64,000 bases of DNA. Source: Dyella_B humi. Lineage in GTDB: Bacteria > Pseudomonadota > Gammaproteobacteria > Xanthomonadales > Rhodanobacteraceae. The position numbers were made by a program, and so were the translations under genes. The stretch lies in contig NZ_JADIKI010000022.1 of the NCBI RefSeq assembly GCF_044904605.1, positions 1,178,001 through 1,242,000 on the forward strand. Direction: 5' to 3'. How positions within the stretch are numbered: the stretch's first letter is position 1; each line of letters starts with the position of its first letter. Below are positions 1 to 10,400 of this stretch, piece by piece. The notes beneath the pieces were generated by a model. The model did no database searches. It saw only the letters and a list, made by a program, of their open reading frames with translations, and was not told where the DNA came from.

Positions 1-924
1 TTCGCGCAACTGTTCGACTACGCGCGCACGCTGGTGCGTGTCGCGGCTGAACGCGGCAAGCCCGATGGCGAACGACTGCCGCAGTTCCGCGAAGCCAACC
101 TCCCGGCCGTGCAGCAGACGGTGGAATCTGACGTGCCCGTCTATCCGCGGTACGAGCAGACCATGTTGTCGTGGGGGCTGGAGAAATTCCGGCAGACATT
201 GGGCGCGGACGATCCCACCGTGCACGAAGTGCTCGGCAAGCAGTCGCCCGATGACCTCGCGCAGCATCTGGTGAGTGGCACCAAGCTGGCCGATCCGGCC
301 GTGCGCAAGCAACTGTGGGACGGTGGCGAGAAGGCGATCGAAGCGTCGAACGATCCGATGATCGCGCTGGCGCGGCAGATCGATCCGGAGTCACGCAAGA
401 TCCGCAAGGCATATGAGGACGAAGTCACTGCGCCCACCGACAAGGCCGATGAAACCATCGCCAAGGCGCGTTTCGATCACGAGGGTATGTCCAGCTATCC
501 GGACGCCACCTTTACGCTACGCCTTTCGTACGGCAAGGTCGTTGGCTGGAACGAAAACGGTGCGCCTGTGCCGCCGTTCACGCACTTCGATGGCCTCTAC
601 AAGCGCGCCACCGGCGCCGATCCGTTCAAGTTGCCCGATAGCTGGGTGAGGGCGCAGAGCGCGCTCGATCTGTCCACGCCGATGAACTTTGTCACCGACA
701 ACGACATCATCGGCGGCAATTCCGGCAGTGCCGTGATCGATCGCGAAGGCCATGCAGTGGGCCTGATCTTCGACGGTAATATCCATTCGCTCGGTGGCGA
801 TTTCGTTTACGACGGAAGCAACAACCGCGCCGTGGCCGTCGACACCGCTGCGCTGGTAGAGGCGGTGCGCAAGGTCTACAACCTGCCGCGGCTGGCGGAC
901 GAGCTCACGCAAGGGCATCTGTAA
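1..924 (+). CDS. S46 family dipeptidyl-peptidase, C-terminal part (5' end outside window)
   Basis: The frame is open from the first base, so about 307 C-terminal residues are visible of a protein that in this family usually has roughly 700. The trypsin-like serine motif GGNSGSAV is encoded near nt 712-735, followed by GLIFDGN, GGDFVYD and a closing VDTAALVEAVRKVY segment; this order is characteristic of S46 peptidases (DPP7/DPP11 type). The Ser codon of the motif is at 721-723. Family members remove dipeptides from the N-terminus of peptides in the periplasm or at the outer membrane. The catalytic His and Asp should lie upstream of the window. No signal peptide can be judged. The gene stands alone here, with a hairpin shortly downstream. 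Family assignment is secure; substrate specificity is not readable. Confidence 0.88.
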   Translation, partial: FAQLFDYARTLVRVAAERGKPDGERLPQFREANLPAVQQTVESDVPVYPRYEQTMLSWGLEKFRQTLGADDPTVHEVLGKQSPDDLAQHLVSGTKLADPAVRKQLWDGGEKAIEASNDPMIALARQIDPESRKIRKAYEDEVTAPTDKADETIAKARFDHEGMSSYPDATFTLRLSYGKVVGWNENGAPVPPFTHFDGLYKRATGADPFKLPDSWVRAQSALDLSTPMNFVTDNDIIGGNSGSAVIDREGHAVGLIFDGNIHSLGGDFVYDGSNNRAVAVDTAALVEAVRKVYNLPRLADELTQGHL

Positions 925-1470
925 ATCGAAGCACGTTTGTTTGCTGTTGCGTGGTCTGCTCCCCCTCTACGCCTGTAGCAGGGGGAGTCGCCGCTAGAAG
1001 TGCGCATTCTTGTTTTCACGGCGTGAACGAATTGCCGCACTTTCTTCATCGTCCCTTTCGATTTCCCCGATTTAGAATGCGATCCGTCGTTAAGTAAACG
1101 CGACAATGCAATGACGTTATTGGATTTTTCGCGAGCTATGTTGGGGGCATAGCCAAGAGCCATGCGCGTTGCCGGTCTCCATGGGCGCCGCGCGTGCATT
1201 GCGAGGGGATGGCTGTGGCGGCACGTGAGGGACTTCGCGCGCACAGGGTGAACGCCAGCGGCAGCGCTGGCGGGCAGCCTTTCGTACACATGCCCATCCG
1301 CCTCACTGCTCTCTCCGCTACGTTTGATTCACGCATGCTCTTCTCTGGCGATCGTCACACATCGCCCATTTCCTGCTCACCCGCAACTCCTTGTCCATCG
1401 GACCGCAGCAGCGCGTGCCGGTTGAAGGTACGCATGCTCCGGCGTCGTCCACGCTTGGGTGCTTTGAGCC
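925..1470. other. Non-coding stretch between the peptidase and the adhesin gene
   Basis: Apart from the hairpin at 959-987 I see no gene in these 546 bases. Open frames here have no ribosome-binding site and no recognisable protein. The stretch must carry the promoter of the adhesin gene, but I could not pick a convincing -35/-10 pair. Confidence 0.5.
959..987 (+). terminator. Hairpin downstream of the S46 peptidase gene
   Basis: Arms CTCCCCC (959-965) and GGGGGAG (981-987) pair perfectly, with an inner CTAC/GTAG stem inside the loop. It begins 35 bases after the stop codon. There is no T-tract, so it may be a transcript-end or stability structure rather than a strong intrinsic terminator. 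Confidence 0.4.
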
Positions 1471-4400
1471 ATGAATCCTATCGATCATCTATGCCGGCAG
1501 TGTGCCGGTAGGCAGAAGCTTGTTGCGTCTGATGGGGCGGATTTCCACCCGCTGCACGTGTGGGAGGGGATAGGGCAGCGCAAGCGGGCGCTCGGAAGGT
1601 GCGTGCTGATGCTGTCGGTGCTGGCAGCGTCGCTGTCTGCAGCAGGCGTGGTTTACGCGGGCGGCCCTAGCGGCGGCCAGATCGTCGGCGGCAGCGGACA
1701 GATCCAGCAAACCGGTGCCGTCACCACGATTCGCCAGAGCAGCCCTACGCTGATGCTGAATTGGCAAAGCTTCAACATCGCGCCTAACGAAACCGTGGAT
1801 TTCGTGCAGCCGAGCAGCAGCGCGATTGCGGTGAACCGCATCTTCAGCAGCACACCCAGCAGTATCTACGGTCACATGGATGCCAATGGACAGGTGTGGC
1901 TGATCAATCCGAACGGCGTGCTGTTCGGTTCGACTGCGCAGGTAAACGTGGGCGGCCTAATCGCCAGCACGCTCGATCTGGACGACAGCAGCTTGGCGTC
2001 GGACCAGCGGCGCTTCAGCGGTCGCGGCAACGGCAGCGTGATCAACGAAGGTGCGATCCATATCACGAACGGCGGATATGCGGCGTTGCTCGGCCATCAA
2101 GTATCCAATCGCGGCGTGATCAGTGCACAATTCGGCAGCATTGCACTCGGCGGCGGTAGCGCCGTCACGCTCACCTTCAAAGACAGCCAACTGCTGCATG
2201 TGCGAGTAGACCAGAGCACCTTGAACGATCTGGTCGAGAATCGCCAGTTGCTCGTCGCCGATGGCGGTCAAGTGATCATGACCGCGGGTGCGAAAAATGC
2301 CTTGCTCGCCAGCGCAGTGAACAACACCGGCCTGATCCAGGCGCAGACGGTGCAAAATCACAACGGCACGATCACGTTGCTCGGTGGCATGACAGCCGGC
2401 ACGGTGAACGTTGGTGGCACGCTGGATGCCAGTGCGCCGAATGGCGGTCACGGAGGCTCGATCGAAACCTCGGCAGCGAATTTCAATCTATCCGGCGATG
2501 CGCACATTACCGCTGCTGCGCCGCGCGGGCAGGCGGGAACATGGCTGGTCGATCCTACCGATCTCACCATCGATGCTGCGTCTGCGGCAACCATTTCCAC
2601 CACGCTCAACGGCGGCACTAATGTCACCGAACAGACCACGGCGACCGGCGCGTCCGGCGTGGGCGTGCAGTCGGCAGGTGCGGGCGACATCAACGTCAAC
2701 GCGGCCGTTAGTTGGACCAACAGCGCGGCGAGTCTGTCGCTGCAGGCGTACCACGCCATCAACGTCAATGCACGGGTCAGCGGCGCCGGTGGTGTCACCA
2801 TGAATGCCAGCGGCGGCAATCTCACGATTGCATCGGGCGCCGCTGTCGTGGGCGGCACGGGCGTGACATTGGCTACGGCGGGAAACTTCATTAACAACGC
2901 AGGCGCCAGCGCGGTCTCCACCGGAACCGCCGCGTCGTGGCTGATCTATTCCACCAATCCTACGCTGGATACGGCAGTTGGATTGACGCCCAATTTCATC
3001 CAGTACAACGCGCCTTATGCGACCGCGCCGGTCGGCACCGGTAATGGCTTTCTCTACCGCTTGGCGCCCACGCTCACCATCACGGGTTTGACGGGCACAG
3101 TTAGCAAAATTTATGACGGTGGCACTGTCGCAACGATCGCCGGTGCCAACCTCACCACGACAGGATTGGTCAACGGCAATGTGATTTCGAGAGCGACAGG
3201 CGCTTATGGATCGGCGAATGCTGGCACGGGCATTTCCGTCACCGGGCCGAACGCGATCTCCGCTATCACGATCACCAATGCAGCGGGAACCATCCCCGTC
3301 TACGGCTACACGTTTTCCGGTGCTGCCGCGAGCGCCAACGTGGGCACGATCACGCCCGCGCCGCTGACAGGTACCATCATCGGCAACCCCACCAAGGTCT
3401 ACAACGGCACGACCAGCGCATCGGTGTTATCGGCCAATTACAGCCTCAGCGGATTCGTCGCGGGGCAGGGCGCTACGGTAAGTCAGCACACACCAACAGC
3501 GTACGCGAGCGCCACGGCGGGTGCGGAAACCATCACGGCCACGTTCTCATCTACCAATTTCACTGCCAATGCCGGCACTAACCTGAGCAACTACATCCTG
3601 CCGGCTACGGCCACGGGCGCCGGCACCATCACGCCGGCACCGCTGCTGATTACCGGTGTGCTGGCTACCAACAAGGTCTACAACGGCAACACTGCCGACG
3701 CGCTCAATGCCAGCGGAGCCAGTTTGTATGGGCTCATTTCCGGCGACGCAGGTTCGGTCACGTTGAACAGTGCAACGGCCAGCGGAACCTTCAGCCAATC
3801 GAACGTGGGCAATGGTCTTGCGGTCGTCGCAAGCGGGTTCACGCTCACCGGCAGCAAAGCCATCAATTACGTGCTGACACAACCGCAAGGGCTCACGGCC
3901 AACATCACGCCGCTGGCGTTGAACATCACCGGTCTACTGGCTAACAACAAAGTCTATAACGCGACCAATGCGGCAACTTTGAATCTGGATGGTGCCACGT
4001 TGAGCGGTGTTATCGCCGGCGACAACGTCACCTTGTCGAGTTCCGGTGTGGCGGCGAACTTCGGGCAGTCCAACGTAGGCAACAATCTGCCCGTGACAGC
4101 CAGCGGGTTCACACTCGGTGGCACAGCGGCCGGCAATTACACCATCAACCAGCCTTCGGGGCTCATTGCCAACATCACGCCCGCGCCGCTCACGGTGACG
4201 TTCTCTGGGCATCCCACCAAGACATACGACGGCACAACGGCGGCGACGCTCGATAATACGGGTTTCAGCGTCAGCGGTTTCGTCGCTGGCCAAAGCGCGG
4301 TGATCTCGCAGACCAGTACGTCCAACTACGCAACGCCGAACGCGGGCACAAGCATTGCCGTCAGCGCCACGTTGGAGGCTTCAGATTTCACGCCGGCCTC

Positions 4401-7400
4401 GGGCACCTTGCTTTCCAACTACAGCTTTCCCACCACCGTCACCGGCAGCGGCACCATCAACCCCATCGTGCTGATCGGCGGCATCGTCAACAATCCTACT
4501 AAGGTGTATGACGCCACCACTGCGGCATCGCTCACCAGCGCCAATTATTCGCTGAGCGGCTTGTTGCCGGGGCAGAGCATCACGGTGAATCAGCCAACCG
4601 GCACCTATGGTTCGCCCAATGCAGGCGTCGAGCCGGTCAGTGCGAGTCTTACGGCATCCAACTATTCGGCCGGTTCCGGCACCTTGCTGACCAACTATGT
4701 GCTGCCGGCTTTCATGAGCGGCTACGGCACCATCACGCCTGCGCCGGTGTCGGTGAGTTTCCAGGCGGCTATCACCGGCACGCCGACCAAGGTGTACGAC
4801 GGCAATAACGTCGCGACGATTCTCGCCACGGATTTCACTTTGTCCGGTTTCAAGGGCAGCGACAGCGCCTCCGTCAACCAGACCATCACCGGGCAATACG
4901 CCACGGTAAACGTCGGCTCGCAACCGGTGTCGGCGAGCTTGATCCAATCGGATTTCACGCCGGGGCCGGGCACCAATCTCAACAATTACGTTTTTCCGAT
5001 CTCCGCATTCGGCACCGGCACGATCACGCCTGCACCGCTTATTGCCGCGATCATCGGCAATCCCACCAAGGTCTATAACGGCACAACCACCGCTTCGATC
5101 ACATCCGCGAATATCCAGCTCACCGGTTTCGTCACCGGCGAAGGCGCCACGGTGACGCCAACCGACACGGTGAATTACGCCAGCGCCAATGCGGGTGCGG
5201 AAAGCATCACGGCCAATCTGCTGTCCAGCAATTTCACTGCCAATGCGGGCACGCTGCTGAGCAATTACAGCTTGCCCACGACGGCGACAGGCCCGGGCAC
5301 GATCACGCCGGCATCGCTGTACATCCTCAACGTCATCGCGAACAACAAGGTGTACAACGCCACCACCGCTGCCACGCTTAACGTGAGCAACGCGGCGCTT
5401 TCCGGCCTTGTTTCAACCGATGCGGGCAAGGTCAGTCTCACCTCGGCCACCACCGGCACGTTCTCGCAATCCAACGTTGGTAACAACCTTACGGTCACAC
5501 CGAGCGCTTTCAGTATCAGTGGTTCGCAGGCCGCCAATTACACGCTAGTGCAGCCCACCGGCCTGACGGCGAACATCACGCCCGCAACGCTGACTGTTGC
5601 CGGCGTGATCGCCAACAACAAAGTTTACGATGCCACCACCACCGATTCGCTCAACACCGTCAGCGCCACGTTGAGCGGCCTGTATGGCGGCGACACCGTT
5701 GCCTTGTCTTCGTCGGGTGCAACCGGACAGTTCGGCAGCGCCAACGTAGGCAACAATCTGGCGGTAACGGCCAGCGGTTTCACGATCAGCGGCACATCCG
5801 CTTCCAATTACACGCTGGCGCAACCGACCGGCTTGACGGCCAGCATCACGCCTGCACCGTTGGTGGCCACCATCACAGGTTCGCCGACCAAGGTCTACGA
5901 CGGCACTACATCCGCCTCGCTCACCACGTCGGATTTCACGTTGACCGGTTTCGTGTCAGGGCAGGGCGGCACCATCTTCCAGACGGCGTCGTCCACTTAC
6001 GGGCAGGCCAACGCCGGTACCGGCTTGTCGGTGTCGGCGGCTCTGGAGTCGTCCGATTTCCGGGCCAACGCTGGCACCAATCTGTCCAATTACATTCTGC
6101 CAAGTACGGCGGCCGGCAATAACGGTGTGATTAATCCAGTGGTGCTCAATCTCACTAGTACGCGCGTCTACGACGCCACGACGAATGCGGTTGCGTCGCT
6201 GTTCGGCAACAACGGCGTGCTGACCGGCATCAACGGCCAAACGCTGACGCTCAGCGGCACGGGCACCTTGTCCACCAAGAACGTCGGCGTGCAGCAGCCG
6301 TTTGCCAGCGGCGGCCTCAGCGGCTTCACGCTTGCTGGCAACGGTTCGGCATTGGCCAGCAATTACACGCTGGTGGGCGGTACGGATTGGGTGACGATCA
6401 CGCCGGCCACGCTCACCGTCAGCGGCACGGTCGCGGCCACCAAAATCTATGATGCCACTACAGCCGCGACGCTCAGTGGTTCCACGCTGGTGGGATTGCT
6501 AGGTAGCGACGCCGTTGCGCTCGGCAACGCCAGCACCGGCACCTTCAACAACAAGAACGCCGGCAGCAACAAACCCGTGAGCACCAGCATGACCATCAGT
6601 GGCACGGATGCCAGCAATTACATCCTGGTGCAGCCGACGAACGTCACCGGCACCATCACGCCGCTGACCATTTCGGTCTCGGCCACCGGCCAGAACAAGC
6701 AATACGACGCTACGACAACGGCGAACGTAAACCTCTCCAGCACGGGCGTGCTGGCCGGTGACAAGGTGTCGTTCGCCAAGAGCTCGGCCAACTTCACGCA
6801 AAGTGATGTCGGCACGGGCCTCACCATCAATGTGGCTGGTATCACTGCAGGCGGCGTGGACGGCGGCAATTACATACTGAGCAACACGACAGCTACCACC
6901 AGCGCCAACATCACACCGCGCATCCTCAACCTCACCAGCACGCGCATCTACGATGCCACCACCAACGCGAGCGCTTCGTTGTTCGGCACCAACGGCGTGC
7001 TGACCGGCGTGGCGGGGCAGACGCTGCAATTGAGCGGCACGGGCACGCTGTCTACCAAGAACGTCGGCTCGCAACGGCCATTCGCCAGCGGTGGTCTTGG
7101 CGGCTTCACGCTTGCGGGGATCAGCGGTTCCAACCCCAACAACTACACGCTGATCGGCGGCACCGACTGGGTGACCATCACGCCATATCAGCTCACCATC
7201 AGCGGCGCACAGGCGCAGAACAAGGTCTATGACGGCACCACCGCCGCCGTGGTCACCGGCGCTGTGCTTTCCTCGCCGCTAGCGGGCGATACCGTCACGC
7301 TCAGCAACAGCGGCACCGGTACGTTTGCCAGCAAGAACGTCGGCAACGGCGTCGCCGTCACCACCAACATGAGCTTGTCCGGCACCGACGCCAGCAATTA

Positions 7401-10400
7401 CTCCATCACCCAGCCCGTCGGCTTGTCGGCGAACATCACGCCGTTGGCGATCACCGTCACGGCCACGGGCAGCAACAAGATCTATGACACGACCACCACG
7501 GCCAACGTCAATCTGACCGGTAACGGTGTGCTTGCTGGCGACAGCATTACGTTCACCGATAGTGCAGCCAACTTTGTGAGCCCGAATGTCGCCAGCGGCA
7601 TCCAGATCAATGTCAACGGCATCAGTGCCAGCGGCACGGCCGCAGGTAATTACACCTTCAACACCACCGCCACCACCAGCGCCAACATCACACCGGTGGT
7701 TCTCAACCTCACCGGCACGCGCGTTTACGATTCCACCACCAATGCGCCGCTTACCTTGTTCGGCAACAACGGTGTGCTGAACGGTATAGCCGGCCAAACG
7801 CTGACCCTCGGCGGAACCGGCGCCAGTGCGCTATCGACCAAGAACGTCGGCTCGCAGCAACCCTTCGCGGCGGGCGCGATCAACAACTTCACCTTGGCCG
7901 GCAATAACGGCGCGCTGGCCAGCAACTACACGCTGATCGGCGGCACGGATTGGGTGACGATCACGCCGTTTACCTTGACCGTCGACGGCACGGTGGCGGC
8001 CAACAAGGTCTACGACGGCAACACGGTGGCCAGCCTGAGCGGTTCCACGCTGGTCGGCGTGTTCTCCGGCGATGCCGTGTCCCTTGGCAACAACACATCC
8101 GGTACGTTTGCCGGCAAAAACGTGGGCAATAACATCCCCGTCGCCACCAATATGACCATCAGCGGCACGGATGCCAGCAACTACATCATCCAGCAGCCGT
8201 CGAGTGTCGCGGCGAATATCACGCCGCTGGCGATCACGGTGACGGCCACCGGCAACAACAAGGTCTACGATGGCACCACCACCGCCATCGTGGGCTTGAA
8301 CAGCAGTGGTGTACTGCCGGGCGATACGGTGAACTTCAGCGATACGTCGGCGAATTTCAACACAGCCAATGCGGGCAATGGCATCGGCATTGGCGTGAAC
8401 GGCATCGCCGCCAGCGGCACGGACGCCGGCAACTACAGCTTCAACACCACCGCGACCACCAGCGCCAATATCACGCCGGCCATCATCAATCTGTCCGGCA
8501 CGCAGATCTACAACGGTACGACCGCCGTCAACGCCAACGCGTTCGGAAGCAACGGCGTGATTGCGGGCGTCAATGGGCAAACGTTGATGCTGACCGGTGC
8601 CGGCACCGCGCCCAGCAAGAACGTCGGCACGTACCAGCCGTTTACGCTAGGCACGCTCGCCTTGAACGACAACAACGGTTCGCTCGCAAGCAACTACACG
8701 CTGGTGGGTGGTACGGATTCGATCACCATTGCGCCGCTGGTCGTCACGGTGAGTGCGACAGGCCAGAATAAGGTGTACGACGGTACCACCGGAGCTACCG
8801 TGGCATTGAGCGCCACAGGTACGGTGCCAACCGACGATATCCATTTCAGTTACGGCGGCGCGGCGTTCAATACACCCAACGCCGGTAGCGGCGTACCGAT
8901 TTCGGTCACCGGTATTTCCGCGACCGGGCTCGATCTGCCGAATTATCTGTTCAACACCACAACCACCACCAGCGCCAACATCACGCCGTATGTCTTGAAC
9001 TTGACGGGAACACGTCCGTACAACGGCAGCCCCGGCGCCGATGCCAGCCTGTTCGGCAGTAATGGCGTGGTGAACGGCATCAACGGCGACACGTTGACCT
9101 TGAGCGGATCGGGCGTCGTCTCGAGCAAGAATGTCGGCAGCTACACTGGCACGGCGCAATTCAACCAGAACGATCTGGCACTCACCGGCAACGGCTCGGC
9201 GCTAGGCAGCAATTACACCTTGGTGGGTGGTACCGATACGCTGACGATAACGCCGCTCGCCATCACCGTCAGCGCCTTCGGCGACGACAAGACGTACGAC
9301 GGCAGCACGGCGGCCACCGTCAACCTGATCGGCGCAGGTTTGATCGGCGGCGATATCGTGAGCTTCGCCGATACCTCTGCCAGCTTCAGCTCGCCCAATG
9401 CCGGCAGCCATGTGCCGGTCAACGTCACCGGCATCACAGCGGTGGGGCCTGATGCCGCCAATTACACGTTCAATACGTCGACTAGCACCGTGGCTACCAT
9501 CAATCCGGCCGTGCTCAATCTCACCGGTACACGCGTCTACGATACGACCACCACCGCCGATGCCAGCTTGTTCGGCAACAATGGTGTGCTCACAGGCGTG
9601 AATGGACAGACGTTGACGCTTACCGGCAGCGGTACCTTGTCCACCAAGGACGTGGGCATGCAGCAATCGTTTGCTTCGGGCGGCTTGAATGGATTCACGC
9701 TGACGGGTAACAGCGGCGCGCTCGCCAGCAACTACACGTTCGTGGGCGGCGACCAATGGGTAACCATTACGCCAGCCACGCTGTATGTCACGGGTACCAC
9801 CGCGCACGATCGTACTTACGATGGCACGACCCAAGCCACGCTAACCGGCTCACAGCTCACCGGCGTGCTGGGCAGTGACAGCGTGTTGCTGACCAACGAC
9901 ACACTCGGCACGTTCGACAGCAAGAACGTGGGCAATAACAAGCTGATCGGCACGGATATGGCGATAGGCGGCACGGACGCCGGCAATTACATTCTCGTGC
10001 AGCCGACCGGTTTGACGGCCAGCATCACGCCGCTGGCGATTACCGTGGACGCCACTGGCACGAACAAAGTCTACGACGGCAATACGCTAGACAAGGTCGG
10101 TCTGAGCAGTGCGGGGGTGATTGCCGGCGACCAGCTCACCTTCTCCAACACGTCGGCGAACTTTACCGACAAGAACGTCGGCAACGATAAAGGCGTTACC
10201 GTGAGCGGCATTACGTATGGCGGTGCCGATGCCGGCAACTATGTGTTGCTCAACAACACCGCAACCACCACGGCGAACATCACGCCCTTGACGATCACGA
10301 TCGGCGCCAACGGTACGAATAAGGTGTTCGACGGCAATGCACTTGATACGGTATCGCTGAATGCTTTGGGCGTGCTGCCTGGCGATCAATTGAACTTCAG